Shown in pieces: positions 28,246 to 37,451 of a DNA stretch of 64,000 nucleotides. The notes below the pieces were generated by a model. That model saw only the letters and a program-made list of their open reading frames with translations. It searched no databases and was not told where the DNA came from. Within the stretch, counting starts at the first letter, position 1. Each line of letters opens with the position of its first letter. Source of the DNA: CAWBVG01 sp963792175. GTDB taxonomy: Bacteria > Acidobacteriota > Vicinamibacteria > Vicinamibacterales > CAVVIG01. The stretch spans positions 1 through 64,000 of the forward strand of contig CAWBVG010000042.1 in assembly GCA_963792175.1 (NCBI GenBank), in the 5' to 3' direction. The position numbers were made by a program, and so were the translations under genes.

Positions 28246-29059
28246 AGAGAGGCCCACTAATCCCGCCGTCTTTCCTGACGCGCCAGAAATGGACCGCCAT
28301 CAGCACGGCGATCCCGAGCGGCAACCCGACGCAGTGCAACACGTAGAACCGCAGCAGCGCGCCCTCGCCCACGAACGTGCCGCCGAGCAGCGCGAACCGG
28401 GCGTCGTCGGCGGCGTGAATCAGCTTGACGTCGCCGAGCGCCAGCAACTGCGCACCCGGACCCTCGTGACCGAGGAACGGCGTCGCGCGCGCCATGTTCG
28501 AGCCGACCGTGATCGCCCAGATGGCCAGCTGATCCCACGGCAGCAGGTAGCCGGTGAACGACAGCAGCAGCGTCAGCACGAGCATGATGACGCCGACCGA
28601 CCAGTTGAACTCGCGCGGCGGCTTGTACGAGCCGGTCATGAAGACCCGGAACATGTGCAGCCATACCGTAATCACCATGGCGTGAGCGCCCCAGCGGTGC
28701 ATCTCGCGCATGATGCCGAGCGGCACGTGCTCGCGCAGGCCGACGATGTCGGTGTAGGCGTATTCGAGGGTCGGCCGGTAATAGAACATCAGCAGCAGGC
28801 CGGTGAGCGTCAGCGACAGGAACAGGAAGAAGCTCAACCCGCCCATGCACCACGTGTAGCGCAGCTTCACGCCCGACTTCCGGATCCGCACGGGGTGCAG
28901 ATGCAGGAAGACGTTCGACAGCATGACGAGCACGCGGTTGCGGTCGCTGTCCGGACGGCCGTGACGGAAGACCGAGGTCCAGACCTGCGTCTCCGTCAGC
29001 CAGTTCCAGAATCGCGTGCCCGGCCCTTCTTGCGGTGCGATTGTCTTGGTGTCAGCCAT
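28244..29059 (-). CDS. Cytochrome b6-type subunit of the bc complex
   Basis: A 271-aa cytochrome b N-terminal domain (four membrane helices carrying two b hemes). Helix B has MHRWGAHAMVITVWLHMFRV, with His residues 14 apart (HRW...LH), and MTGSYKPPREFNW follows, matching b6's LTGGFKKPRE. Helix D has LHCVGLPLGIAVLMAVHFWR, with His residues 15 apart, the spacing seen in b6f rather than bc1. TGYLLPWDQLAIWAITVGSN carries the conserved G-x-x-L-P-W-D-Q. Start ATG at 29,059 (MADTKTIAP). The gene follows the Rieske gene across a word repeat. Together with the subunit IV-like gene it replaces the single long cytochrome b of bc1. Confidence 0.92.
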   Translation of the reverse strand: MADTKTIAPQEGPGTRFWNWLTETQVWTSVFRHGRPDSDRNRVLVMLSNVFLHLHPVRIRKSGVKLRYTWCMGGLSFFLFLSLTLTGLLLMFYYRPTLEYAYTDIVGLREHVPLGIMREMHRWGAHAMVITVWLHMFRVFMTGSYKPPREFNWSVGVIMLVLTLLLSFTGYLLPWDQLAIWAITVGSNMARATPFLGHEGPGAQLLALGDVKLIHAADDARFALLGGTFVGEGALLRFYVLHCVGLPLGIAVLMAVHFWRVRKDGGISGPL

Positions 29060-29095
29060 AGCGAATCGATACTCAACTAAGGATGTCGAATGGAT

Positions 29096-29168
29096 CTCAG
29101 AAGTGCATCTACGACTCGCAGACCTCACATCTCTCAGATCGTGAGATCTTCACATCTTCAAATTTGAG
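29096..29168. repeat. Word repeat, GATGTGAGG/GATCTGAGAG type, after the Rieske stop
   Basis: Words such as CTCACATCT, CTCAGATCG, TTCACATCTT alternate; the inner GATCTCACGATCTGAGAGAT part is self-complementary. On the coding strand it starts directly after the Rieske stop. Confidence 0.55.
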
Positions 29169-29170
29169 AC

Positions 29171-29917
29171 TTACGCCTTCAGGAACGCTTCAGGGTCGCT
29201 CCACTGCCCCAGCTCGCGCTGGAAGTGCCGGCTCTTGTCCACGAGGATCTGCCCGTCTTCGGCCAGGACGATGCGCGTCCGTTCGAGCGGCCGCGGCGCC
29301 GGTCCCTCGAAGTTGACGCCAGTGATGCGGAACCCGCTGCCGTGACACGGACACTTGAACTTGTTCTCCGCCGACAGATAGTTCGGCGTGCAGCCCAGGT
29401 GCGTGCAGGTGACGCTCAGCGAGTAGAAGCCGCTGGCGTGCTGCTCGATGTCCTCCGTCGTCCGGACCAGCCAGATCCCGTACTTTTCCTTCCACCGCTC
29501 GTCGACGCCGACGCCGTACTCGTTGGGGAACCCCGCCTTGAATTGCTGCGGCGGCTCGTTGAGCACGTTGGGGAACATGAAGCGGCCGGTGGCCGCCAGC
29601 GCCGCGGCGGATGCCGCTGAAAACGCGCCCCAGGCCAGGCCCATCCAGGCGCGGCGTGTGAGCAGCGGCGAGGTGTCGTCGGGATCGCGCGTCGCCGCCT
29701 TTGCCGCTGCCGGGACCGCGGTTCGTGCGGCCGCCCCGCCTGGCGACGCGGCGTTGGTGGTCTTGCCCGCGAGATCCGGAATCGGCGCGGCCGGCGGACG
29801 CGGTGCGGGCGCCGGTTTCGCCGCGTGCGCGCCGGCTGCCGCCGGTGCGGTTGTGGCCACCGCCGCCGCCGGATTCGCTCCAGGCGCCGGCGCGCTCGGG
29901 CTACGGCTTGTTTTCAT
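29171..29917 (-). CDS. Rieske iron-sulfur protein of the bc complex
   Basis: A 248-aa Rieske protein that takes the first electron from quinol. The unusual N-terminal 80 residues are Ala/Pro-rich and disordered. A Tat-like membrane anchor follows, TRRAWMGLAWGAFSAASAAA. The 2Fe-2S site is formed by CTHLGC and CPCHGSGF, including the disulfide Cys pair, and the loop GPAPRPLER is conserved. The C-terminus extends past the fold to SDPEAFLKA. Start is the ATG at 29,917 giving MKTSRSPSAPAPG. It lies between the HEAT protein (upstream, about 90 nt, word repeat) and cytochrome b6. Second possible start: a later ATG would remove the disordered leader. Confidence 0.92.
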   Translation of the reverse strand: MKTSRSPSAPAPGANPAAAVATTAPAAAGAHAAKPAPAPRPPAAPIPDLAGKTTNAASPGGAAARTAVPAAAKAATRDPDDTSPLLTRRAWMGLAWGAFSAASAAALAATGRFMFPNVLNEPPQQFKAGFPNEYGVGVDERWKEKYGIWLVRTTEDIEQHASGFYSLSVTCTHLGCTPNYLSAENKFKCPCHGSGFRITGVNFEGPAPRPLERTRIVLAEDGQILVDKSRHFQRELGQWSDPEAFLKA

Positions 29918-29940
29918 CAGCCATGATGCCTCAGGGATTT

Positions 29941-30006
29941 GGTAATCGGGCGATTGGGTAATCTATCATGCTCAATCCAATTACCCAATCCCCATCCCCA
30001 ATTACC
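29941..30006. repeat. Facing word repeat, GGTAATTGGG type, after the HEAT protein stop
   Basis: Left arm GGTAATCGGGCGATTGGGTA and right arm AATTACCCAATCCCCATCCC are complementary with a loop of about 13 nt. It begins directly after the TAG of the HEAT gene. Same word as at 34,951. Confidence 0.75.
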
Positions 30007-30008
30007 AG

Positions 30009-30959
30009 CTACCCCATCACCTTCAGTGCTTCCATCGCCGCCTGTCGCACCTTCATGCTCCGATCGTGCTGGCTCAGGCTGTCGACCGACGCTTTCAGCG
30101 CATCGTCTTTCAGCGACGCCGCGGCGCGCAAGCCGCTGATGATCACGTCCGCCACGGGATCCTCGTCCGTGTCCTGCCGGACGCTCCGTTTGACGGTCTG
30201 CTCGACGTACTGCCGATCGAGCATCTGGCGCAGCACCGGCACACCTTCGCGGTTGCCATGGCGCGACAGCGCGATCGCCGCGTTCCAGCGCACGTCCGGC
30301 ATCTCGTCCTGCAGCGCGCTGCGTAAAGTGGCCAGTTGCGCATCGCCCGGCAGCGCGCCGAGGGAGTAGACCACCATCTTGCGGATGCCGGCGTCCGGCG
30401 ACGCGTACAGCGGCTGCAGCTTCGCGGCCACCGCGGGATCGCCCGAGGCGCCCAGCGCCCAAATCGCGCTGATCCGTACCTCGCCGATGTCGCTGGCCGA
30501 CCAGCCCGTGAACTTGGAGATCCAGTCTTCGCTTGCCGGTTTCGCCTCTTCGTCGAGCGCCGCGCTGAGCGTCGCAATCGCTTCCGGCGCCATCGGCGGA
30601 TCGAGGCGCCCGATCGCCAGGGCGAGATACCGGCGAATCCGGGGGTCGTCGTCTTTGGCGCGCTCGAAGGCCGTCACCAGCGGCTGACTGAGCGAGCGAT
30701 CGGCACGCACCTTCGGATCGTCCATCAACCTCGACAACTCGTAGGCGGCCGGCCAGCGGCGGTCCGATCCGCCGTTCTGCACCTCGGCGAGGTACTCCTT
30801 CGGCCCGCGGTTGTCGGCGAGCAGCGAACGGAATCCGACATACACGCTGACCGTGATTGCAACGACGGCCAACGGAATCAAGAAGAACTGAACAGCGAGG
30901 GCGGGCGCGGCGACAAGCGGGTTGCGAGTCGCGGTTTCGCGCTCGACGAGTTTGTCCAT
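30009..30959 (-). CDS. Membrane-anchored HEAT-repeat protein, first gene of the bc operon
   Basis: A 316-aa protein. One N-terminal membrane helix (about 20-45, ALAVQFFLIPLAVVAITVSV) is followed by tandem helical repeats: DRRWPAAYELSRLMDDPKVR, DPRIRRYLALAIGRLDPPMA, EVRISAIWALGASGDPAVAA, GIRKMVVYSLGALPGDAQLA, DVRWNAAIALSRHGNREGVP. These have the D-x-x-(V/I)-R-x-x-A-A-x-A-L-(G/S) consensus of HEAT/PBS-type repeats, used for protein binding. Because it heads the Rieske-cytochrome b-cytochrome c genes, I infer an assembly or docking role for the complex; this is not shown. Frame intact. Upstream, 30,960-31,243 shows no gene. Confidence 0.75.
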   Translation of the reverse strand: MDKLVERETATRNPLVAAPALAVQFFLIPLAVVAITVSVYVGFRSLLADNRGPKEYLAEVQNGGSDRRWPAAYELSRLMDDPKVRADRSLSQPLVTAFERAKDDDPRIRRYLALAIGRLDPPMAPEAIATLSAALDEEAKPASEDWISKFTGWSASDIGEVRISAIWALGASGDPAVAAKLQPLYASPDAGIRKMVVYSLGALPGDAQLATLRSALQDEMPDVRWNAAIALSRHGNREGVPVLRQMLDRQYVEQTVKRSVRQDTDEDPVADVIISGLRAAASLKDDALKASVDSLSQHDRSMKVRQAAMEALKVMG

Positions 30960-31243
30960 GTATGAGGGAACGGATGCGTCCCGGGAAATCCCGAGAACGG
31001 TGCAAGTTTTATCATCTGAGTCTCTTACCGGTCAAGTTGCCGCTCGCGCGTTCGCGCTTAGGCGCGCCAAGGCGCACGCCGCGACAGCGCTTCGGCGGTC
31101 CACGGCTGAGCCGGCGGTTCGGGCACGTGCCGCCAATCAGCGGCTCGCAGTCAGGGCTCGACGTGTCGAGACGGACTGCGTGCGCCAGCTCGACCGTCGC
31201 GGCACGATCGGCGGCAGAGGCACTCCGACACGTCGCGCTTGCA
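30960..31243. other. Intergenic stretch with no recognised gene
   Basis: I see no coding frame with sensible composition and no word repeat here. The promoter of the bc operon is expected in its left part (near CAGATGATAAAACTTG on the minus strand), but no clear -35/-10 pair can be assigned. Confidence 0.4.
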
Positions 31244-31264
31244 GACGTCAGAACCGCTGACGTC
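31244..31264 (-). terminator. Hairpin at the 3' end of the broken kinase gene
   Basis: GACGTCAG and CTGACGTC form a perfect 8-bp stem with the loop AACCG, touching the kinase stop at 31,263. There is no T-run, so a role as terminator is tentative. Confidence 0.35.
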
Positions 31265-33824
31265 AGTCGCACGCGAGTCCCCCGTCAGGCCGAAAAGAGC
31301 GGGCGGGCGTGCCGACGCTCAGCGCCGGAGTCGTCCGTACCGGGATGGCGATGACTCGCCCGTCGGCCGAAAGATAAAAGAGCTCGCGGCCGTCGCCGCT
31401 CCATCGCGGCGCCTGCGCGCCGGCCGCCGAGACGCGCGTCTTCCCGCCGGTGGCCGGAAACGGCGCGAGATACACGTCGCGGCGGCCCGAAGCGTTCGAC
31501 ATGTGAACGCCATGAAGCGGCCGTCGGGTGAAAAGCGTGCGACCTGTTTCGTCGACATGGCGACGGCGCGATCGGTGGCCGCCGCGCCGCCGTCAACGGG
31601 CAGCGTCCAGAGATCGAAGTTGCCGCGCGCCGTCCGCTGAGTAGAACAGCAGCGTTCGTCCGTCGGGCGAGACATCTTCGGCTTGCTGGAGCGAGCGCGC
31701 GGCGTTGGCAGCACTTCTTCGGTGCCGGTCGTCGAGGTTCTTGCTGAAGAGATGCGGCGGTCCGCCCCGTCGCGTCGAAGATCAGCGACGCGGCCGACCG
31801 GAGCCAGACGGCGCCGAATTTCGAGCTCAGGGGTCCGACGTGAGCCGCGTTTCGACGCCACGCTCGACGTCGATCGTCCAGAGGTCGCATGTGCCTGGCT
31901 GCGCAGCGCGATCGAACAGCACGCGGCTGGCCATCGGCGAGAAGCGAACGGCGCTGATTGTCGCCGGGCGTGCCCGACGCGTGCCGGCGTCGCGTGCCGG
32001 TCCATCGAACCAGCCTGATCGCGCGTTCGTCGATGCGCCTGGTAAACAAGCGCGCCGGTCCGCGACACCGGAAAGCTGCGGGGTCGCCGTCGCGAAGAAA
32101 TACAGCACCGGATCGCGATCGAGAACGGCTCGCCCTTGCCGCGGCGCGACGGATCGAAGCGCTGGCCGACGCAGCGTCCCTTCGCGCGCGAACACGAAGC
32201 TACCCGGGCTCGACGTACTGCGCGTTCGAGTCGAGCGGCATCACGTCGGCGCGCCTTCCCGGCTTCGGCGAGCATCAGTCGCTGCTGCCGTCGGCTGACG
32301 CTTGTCCAGATAGAGGAAGCGCTCGGCCATCCGGCAGAAACGACGGCCAGAGCAGGCGCGACCTCGCCGCGCGTCGCATCGGGCTTCGGCACGGTCAACG
32401 GCCGGCGCGCCTCTGTCGACGGCACGCTAGATCGCGTCGCCGTCGACCGCCGCGAACAGGATCTGTCCGTCGCGTCCCCACGTGCCGCTCATGCCGATGC
32501 CCTCGCCGCACGTCGCACACGTCACCGCCGGGCCGATCTGGGATATACCGCTTCAGCTTGCTCGCCGCGAAGAACCCGAGCGAGCGGCCGTCGGGCGACC
32601 AGAACACCGACGTCGGCGCCTTCGGTGCCGGCGAGCGGCCGGGCTCGAGCCGACGCCACGGCCGCATCCAGATGCGCGAGCGCCGTCCGCGCTCGGACGG
32701 CGACGAACGCGAGCTGCGTGCCGTCCGGCGACAGCGCGAACGGCATCGCGTCTCGACAGTGTCGACGAATGCGCCGCCGGCGGGCGGCGGGAGGGCGAAC
32801 CTGATCGGCACTCGCCGGTCGCCGGACGCGGCCGGTCGATCGCAGCGCCACGCGCCAGCGCGACGGCGACCGCCGCGACGGCGACCGCCATGGCACCAGG
32901 CGACGACCCGCGCGCGCCGCCGGTTCCAGCGGCGCCGGCGACTCCGCCTGCGATCCCGGCGTCTGCGATCGACGTCGAGCTGGAGCTTCACATCGCGTGC
33001 ACGTCTGCCAGCGCTCATCGGGCTCCTTCGCAAGACACGTCGCACGAGGTGCTCGAGCGGCGGTGTAGCGGCACGATCCGACACATCGGCGGCGGCTGTC
33101 CTTCAGAATCGCCGACGCCAGCGCGACGCGGCTCGTTCCTTCGAACGCGCGTCTTGCCCGTCGCCATTTCGTAGAGCACCGCGCCGAAGGCGAAGATGTC
33201 GGTGCGCGCGTCGCGCGTCCGCCCCTCGAGCTGCTCGGGCGCCATGTACTGCAGCGTGCCCACGAATCGTGCCTTCCTCGGTCAGATGCGTGCGGCGTCG
33301 GCATGGTGTCGATCGCGCGTCGCCGGCCGACCGACGAGCGGCTGTCGAGCTTGGCCAGGCCGAAGTCGAGCAGCTTCACCCCGACTTCGTGAGCATGATG
33401 TTCGCCGGGCTTCAGGTCGCGGTGGACGATGCCCTGGCGATGCGCGTTGTCGAGCGCGTCGGCAATCTCGATCGCGATAGCGCAGCATCTGCGTCGAGCG
33501 GCAGCGGCCCCTTCGCGAGCCGCTCGGCCAGCGTCTCGCCCTCGAGCAGCTCCATCACCAGGAACTCGACGTCGACGCCTGTCGTGGCCGATGTCGTAGA
33601 GCGCGCAGATGTGGGGATGCGAGAGCTGCGGAGATCGTCGCGCGCTTCGCGCTCGAAGCGCTGGCGCGCTCCGGCGACGACGGCGATGTCCGGCGGAGAA
33701 CCTTGACCGCGACGATGCGATCGAGGCGCGTGTCGCGCGCCTGGTAGACCTCGCCCATCCCGCCGGCGCCGAGCGGCGCGACGATCTCGTACGGGCCGAG
33801 ACGGAACCCGGCGCCAGAGCTCAC
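31263..33824 (-). pseudogene. Ser/Thr protein kinase with C-terminal WD40/TolB-like propeller, heavily frame-broken
   Basis: Membrane-type Hanks kinase. The intact start reads FRLGPYEIVAPLGAGGMGEV (glycine loop) and IVAVKVLRR (catalytic Lys). The catalytic loop HRDLKP, then LLDFGLAKLDSR and MGTLQYMAPEQLEGRTRDAR lie in other frames. Propeller pieces include RFALPPPAGGAF, SRDLYLAPFPATGG-like segments and RWSGDGRELFYLSADGRVIA. Within PGNIMLTKSG two shifts sit only a few codons apart. I count at least ten shifts over 2.5 kb, far more than in the genes on either side. Either real decay, or mixed reads from close paralogues. Similar genes are numerous in Acidobacteria. A second copy of the same architecture is at 43,723. 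Confidence 0.7.
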
Positions 33825-33838
33825 GACGAAGAGCTTAA

Positions 33839-33906
33839 CCGCAGAGATCGCACGAGAGTCGCAGAGAAATCAGACTCTGCGGGCTCGCGCAGTGCTCCGC
33901 GGTTTT
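33839..33906. repeat. Facing word repeat, AACCGCAGAG type, between ilvC and the kinase
   Basis: Left arm AACCGCAGAGATCGCACGAG and right arm ending GCGCAGTGCTCCGCGGTTT face each other. On the minus strand it begins 4 nt past the ilvC stop. Related to the CCACAGAGAAACGGAG arms at 59,260. Confidence 0.65.
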
Positions 33907-33910
33907 CTTC

Positions 33911-34936
33911 TTACTGCGCGGCGCCGATCGTTTCGCCGGCGGCGACCGGCTTCAGGAATGGCATCATCTGCCGCAGCCGCGCGCCCACCTGCTCGATCTG
34001 GTGATCGCGATCGGCCTGCCGCAGCTTGTTGAAGTTCGGCCGCCCGGCCTCGTTCTCGGCGATCCAGCCCTTCGCGTATTTTCCGCTGCGCACGTCGTCG
34101 AGCAGCTGCTTCATCGCCTTGCGGGTTTCGGCGGTGACGATGCGCGGGCCGCCGGTGTAGTCGCCGTGCTCGGCGGTGTCGCTCACGGAGTAGCGCATGT
34201 AGTTGAGCCCGCCCTGGTAGATCAGGTCGACGATCAACTTCAGCTCGTGGAGGCACTCGAAGTAGGCGATCTCCGGCTGGTATCCGGCTTCGACCAGCGT
34301 TTCGAATCCCGCTTTGATCAATGCGCTCACGCCGCCACAGAGCACGGCCTGCTCGCCAAACAAGTCGGTCTCGGTCTCTTCGGCAAATGTCGTCTCGATG
34401 ACGCCCGCGCGCATCACGCCGATGCCTTTGGCATAGGACAGCGTGAGGGCGCGCGCCGTGCCGGTCGCATCCTGATGGATCGCGAACAGCGCCGGCGTGC
34501 CGGCGCCTTCGACGTACAGCTCCCGGACGCGGTGTCCCGGCGATTTCGGCGCCACCATCGCGACGTCGAGATCGGCCCGCGGCGTGATGGCGCCAAAGCG
34601 GATGTTGAACCCATGCGCGAACATCAGCATGTTGCCCGGCTGCAGGTTCGGCTCGATGCTCTCCCGATAGATCTTGCCCTGCACGTGATCCGGGATCAGG
34701 ATCATCACCACGTCAGCCCACTTGGCGACGTCGCCGACATCCCCGACCGCCAACCCCGCGGCTTGCGCCTTGGCGCGCGACCGGCTGGTGGCCGGCAGCC
34801 CGACCCGCACGCTGACACCGCTGTCCTTCAAGTTCAGCGCGTGCGCGTGCCCCTGGGATCCATATCCGATGATGCCGACCTTCCGCCCCTGGATCAGCGA
34901 CAGGTCGGCCGCATCGTCGTAATACATCGTCGCCAT
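33911..34936 (-). CDS. ilvC: Ketol-acid reductoisomerase
   Basis: A 341-aa class I enzyme converting acetolactate (or acetohydroxybutyrate) to dihydroxy-acid with NADPH in Val/Ile synthesis. Rossmann motif VGIIGYGSQGHAHALNLKDS with GLPATSRSRAKA after it. The metal and substrate site shows APKSPGHRVRELYVEGAGTP, then DLFGEQAVLCGGVSALI and HELKLIVDLIYQGGLNYMRY, SVSDTAEHGDYTGGPRI. Ends with a helical tail. Start ATG at 34,936 (MATMYYDD) chosen; upstream codons lie in a word repeat. Last gene of the ilv operon, 87 nt after ilvN. Frame intact. Confidence 0.96.
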   Translation of the reverse strand: MATMYYDDAADLSLIQGRKVGIIGYGSQGHAHALNLKDSGVSVRVGLPATSRSRAKAQAAGLAVGDVGDVAKWADVVMILIPDHVQGKIYRESIEPNLQPGNMLMFAHGFNIRFGAITPRADLDVAMVAPKSPGHRVRELYVEGAGTPALFAIHQDATGTARALTLSYAKGIGVMRAGVIETTFAEETETDLFGEQAVLCGGVSALIKAGFETLVEAGYQPEIAYFECLHELKLIVDLIYQGGLNYMRYSVSDTAEHGDYTGGPRIVTAETRKAMKQLLDDVRSGKYAKGWIAENEAGRPNFNKLRQADRDHQIEQVGARLRQMMPFLKPVAAGETIGAAQ

Positions 34937-34950
34937 ACACAGACTCCCGA

Positions 34951-35024
34951 ATCTGGTAATTTGGTGATTGGGTAATCTGGTAATTGCATTTACCCATTTG
35001 CCGAACATTACCCATTCACCAGAT
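34951..35024. repeat. Facing word repeat, GGTAATTTGGTGATTGGG type, between ilvN and ilvC
   Basis: Left arm GGTAATTTGGTGATTGGGTA and right arm with TTACCCATTTGCC and ATTACCCATTCACC are complementary with a loop of only a few nt. The TGA of ilvN is followed at once by the repeat. Same word as at 29,941. Confidence 0.75.
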
Positions 35025-35581
35025 CACACTGAACAATTTGAGACGTCGCCGCTGATGTCGGACGCCGTTGCCGGCGTGATGCGCGGCGCGGTGCGGCGCG
35101 CGGGTGCGAGACCGCGGATCATCGCGACGCGGCCGGTCCGCACCATTTCGATGACGCCGTACGGCCGCAGCACTTCGAGCAGGCTGTCGATCTTGTCCTC
35201 GGTGCCGGTGGTTTCGATGACCAGCGATTCCGGGCTGACGTCGATGATGCGCGCGCGGTACACGTCGACGAGCTGCATCACGTGCGTCCGCGCTTCGCCG
35301 GTCGCGCCGACTTTGATCAGCGCCAGATCGCGCGCGATGGCGGGCGTGTCGGTGATGTTGTCGACGCGGCGGCACGGCACGAGCTTGTAGAGATGTGCTT
35401 CCAGCCGGCGCGCGCCGTACTCATCGGTGTCGACCACCACCGTCATCCGCGAGATGCCCGGCGTCTCGGTATGCCCGACCGTCAGCGACTCGATGTTGAA
35501 GGCGCGGCGCCGGAACAGCGACGACACGCGATTGAGGACGCCCGGCTTGTTGTCGACGTAGACGGCAAATGTATGCAGCAT
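35024..35581 (-). CDS. ilvN: Acetolactate synthase small (regulatory) subunit
   Basis: A 185-aa ACT-domain protein that binds valine and activates IlvB. N-terminal ACT: HTFAVYVDNKPGVLNRVSSL, RRRAFNIESLTVGHTETPGI, SRMTVVVDTDE. Second domain: LVIETTGTEDKIDSLLEVLR, YGVIEMVRTGRVAMIRGL. A longer Ala/Pro-rich tail ends DISGDVSNCSV. Follows ilvB after about 104 nt. The N-terminal Asn and Gly contacts for valine feedback are in place. Regulated at transcription by the leader at 40,095. Confidence 0.94.
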   Translation of the reverse strand: MLHTFAVYVDNKPGVLNRVSSLFRRRAFNIESLTVGHTETPGISRMTVVVDTDEYGARRLEAHLYKLVPCRRVDNITDTPAIARDLALIKVGATGEARTHVMQLVDVYRARIIDVSPESLVIETTGTEDKIDSLLEVLRPYGVIEMVRTGRVAMIRGLAPARRTAPRITPATASDISGDVSNCSV

Positions 35582-35685
35582 TGTTCAGACTCCGAAGGGA
35601 CGAGATCCAAGTGTCTGCCTCGGTGCCGACGTTCAGGTGCTATTCAGTCAGCCGCGGTCTCCACGATCGGCGACGGCCTTCTGAA

Positions 35686-37350
35686 TCATCCGATCAGATC
35701 CGCACCGGCCGGCACCATCGGGTACACCGAATCTTCCTGCTCGACCTGGAAGTCGATCACCGCGGCGCGCTTCTGGCGGCGGGCCGATTCGACCGCGCCG
35801 GCGACCTCGCCGCGCGTCGTGATGGTCGCCGCCGAAATGCCGAACGCTTCGGCGAGCTTCTGGAAGTTCGGCCCGCTGATCGGCGTCGCCGCGTAGCGCT
35901 TGTCGTAGAAGAATTCCTGCCATTGCCGGACCATCCCCAGATAGCCGTTGTTGATGATCGCGACGTTGATGTCGAGGTTCTCCTGCACCACGGTCGCGAG
36001 CTCGGCCATCGTCATCTGGAAACCGCCGTCGCCGACCACGACCCAGACTTCGGCGTCCGGGCAGGCGATTTTCGCGCCGATGGCCGCCGGCAGCGCGAAC
36101 CCCATCGTGCCGAGACCGCCGGAGGTGATGAGCGAACGCGACCGATCGTGCTTGTAGTACTGCGCTTCCCACATCTGATGCTGGCCCACGTCGGTGACGA
36201 CCAGCGCCTCGCCGTCCGTGAGCCGCCAGAGATCGTTGATGACGTGCGCGGCATACAGGTGGCCGTTGTCGGGCAGATTCTGGATATCGCGCACCGCGAC
36301 GTCGCCCTTGAGCGCCTGGATGTGCGCCAGCCACCGCGACCGGTTGCCGGGCGCCACGTGCGGCTGCCATTCGTTCAGCGCCGCCCGCAGGTCCTTGGCG
36401 ATGCCGACGTCGACCCGCACGTTCTTGTTCAGCTCGGCTCGATCGATGTCGACGTGGATCTTTCGCGCCGTGCGCGCGTAGGTGCGCAGGTTGCCCGTGA
36501 CGCGATCGTCGAAGCGCATGCCGAGCGCAATCAGCAGGTCCGCTTCCTGAATCGCCGTGTTGACCCACGCTTCCCCGTGCATGCCCATCATGCCGAGGTT
36601 CAGTGGATGCGACGCCGGCACGCCGCCAATGCCGAGCAGCGTCACCGCGATCGGAATCTGCGCCTGCTCGGCGAGCGCGACGATTTCGCGCTCCGCGCCG
36701 GACAGCATGACGCCGTGTCCCGCGAGAATCAGCGGCCGCTCGGCGGCGTTGATCAGCTCGATCGCATCCCGAACGTCGCCGTCGCCCGGCAGGGCATCGT
36801 CGTACGCTTCTGTGAGGTGCGGCTCCGCAGCGGCCCAATCCACTTCGCAGCTCGCCTGCTGGGCGTCCTTGGTGATGTCGACCAGCACGGGACCGGGCCG
36901 ACCGGATCGCGCGACGGCAAATGCCTCGCGCACCGCCGGCGCCACGTCCTCGGCGCTGGTCACCAGGTAGTTGTGCTTCGTGATCGGCAGCGTGATGCCG
37001 GTGATGTCGGTTTCCTGAAAGGCGTCAGAGCCAATCAGCTTGCTGCCGACCTGACCGGTAATGCAGACGATGGGGGACGAATCCATCATCGCGGTGGCGA
37101 TGCCGGTGACCATGTTGGTGGCGCCGGGGCCGGAGGTCGCGATGGCCACGCCCACCTTGCCGCTGGCTCGGGCGTAGCCGTCGGCCATATGCGTCGCCCC
37201 CTGTTCGTGGCGCACCAGCACATGCCTGATCGGATAGCCGAGCATCGCGTCGTACGCGGGCAGAATCGCCCCGCCGGGATAGCCGAACACGTCGGACACC
37301 CCTTCCCGCACGAGCGCTTCCCACAGAATCTGCGCTCCAGTCAGTTTCAT
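35686..37350 (-). CDS. ilvB: Acetolactate synthase large (catalytic) subunit
   Basis: A 554-aa ThDP enzyme joining two pyruvates (or pyruvate and 2-oxobutyrate). PYR domain: GAQILWEALVREGVSDVFGY, PGGAILPAYDAML, HEQGATHMADGYARASGKVG with the catalytic Glu-type contact. FAD region: RFDDRVTGNL. PP domain: GGLGTMGFALPAAIGAKIAC, VVVGDGGFQMTMAELATVVQ (the GDG...N ThDP-Mg motif) and NNGYLGMVRQWQEFFYDKRY. Start ATG at 37,350 (MKLTGAQ) with AGAGGTCTGT upstream. Follows ilvD after about 100 nt. Frame intact. Confidence 0.96.
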   Translation of the reverse strand: MKLTGAQILWEALVREGVSDVFGYPGGAILPAYDAMLGYPIRHVLVRHEQGATHMADGYARASGKVGVAIATSGPGATNMVTGIATAMMDSSPIVCITGQVGSKLIGSDAFQETDITGITLPITKHNYLVTSAEDVAPAVREAFAVARSGRPGPVLVDITKDAQQASCEVDWAAAEPHLTEAYDDALPGDGDVRDAIELINAAERPLILAGHGVMLSGAEREIVALAEQAQIPIAVTLLGIGGVPASHPLNLGMMGMHGEAWVNTAIQEADLLIALGMRFDDRVTGNLRTYARTARKIHVDIDRAELNKNVRVDVGIAKDLRAALNEWQPHVAPGNRSRWLAHIQALKGDVAVRDIQNLPDNGHLYAAHVINDLWRLTDGEALVVTDVGQHQMWEAQYYKHDRSRSLITSGGLGTMGFALPAAIGAKIACPDAEVWVVVGDGGFQMTMAELATVVQENLDINVAIINNGYLGMVRQWQEFFYDKRYAATPISGPNFQKLAEAFGISAATITTRGEVAGAVESARRQKRAAVIDFQVEQEDSVYPMVPAGADLIG

Positions 37351-37451
37351 ACAGACCTCTAACCGTCGATGCATGCGCCGCTCGACAGTGCTCAGGGCAG
37401 ACTGCATTCGGGATCTCGCCGAACCACGAACTCTGCGAACTGTCGAACGGT

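Noticed and set aside
30960..31272. An 86-codon minus-strand frame upstream of the HEAT gene
   Set aside because: No start signal, no recognisable motif, Arg/Ser-rich random composition.
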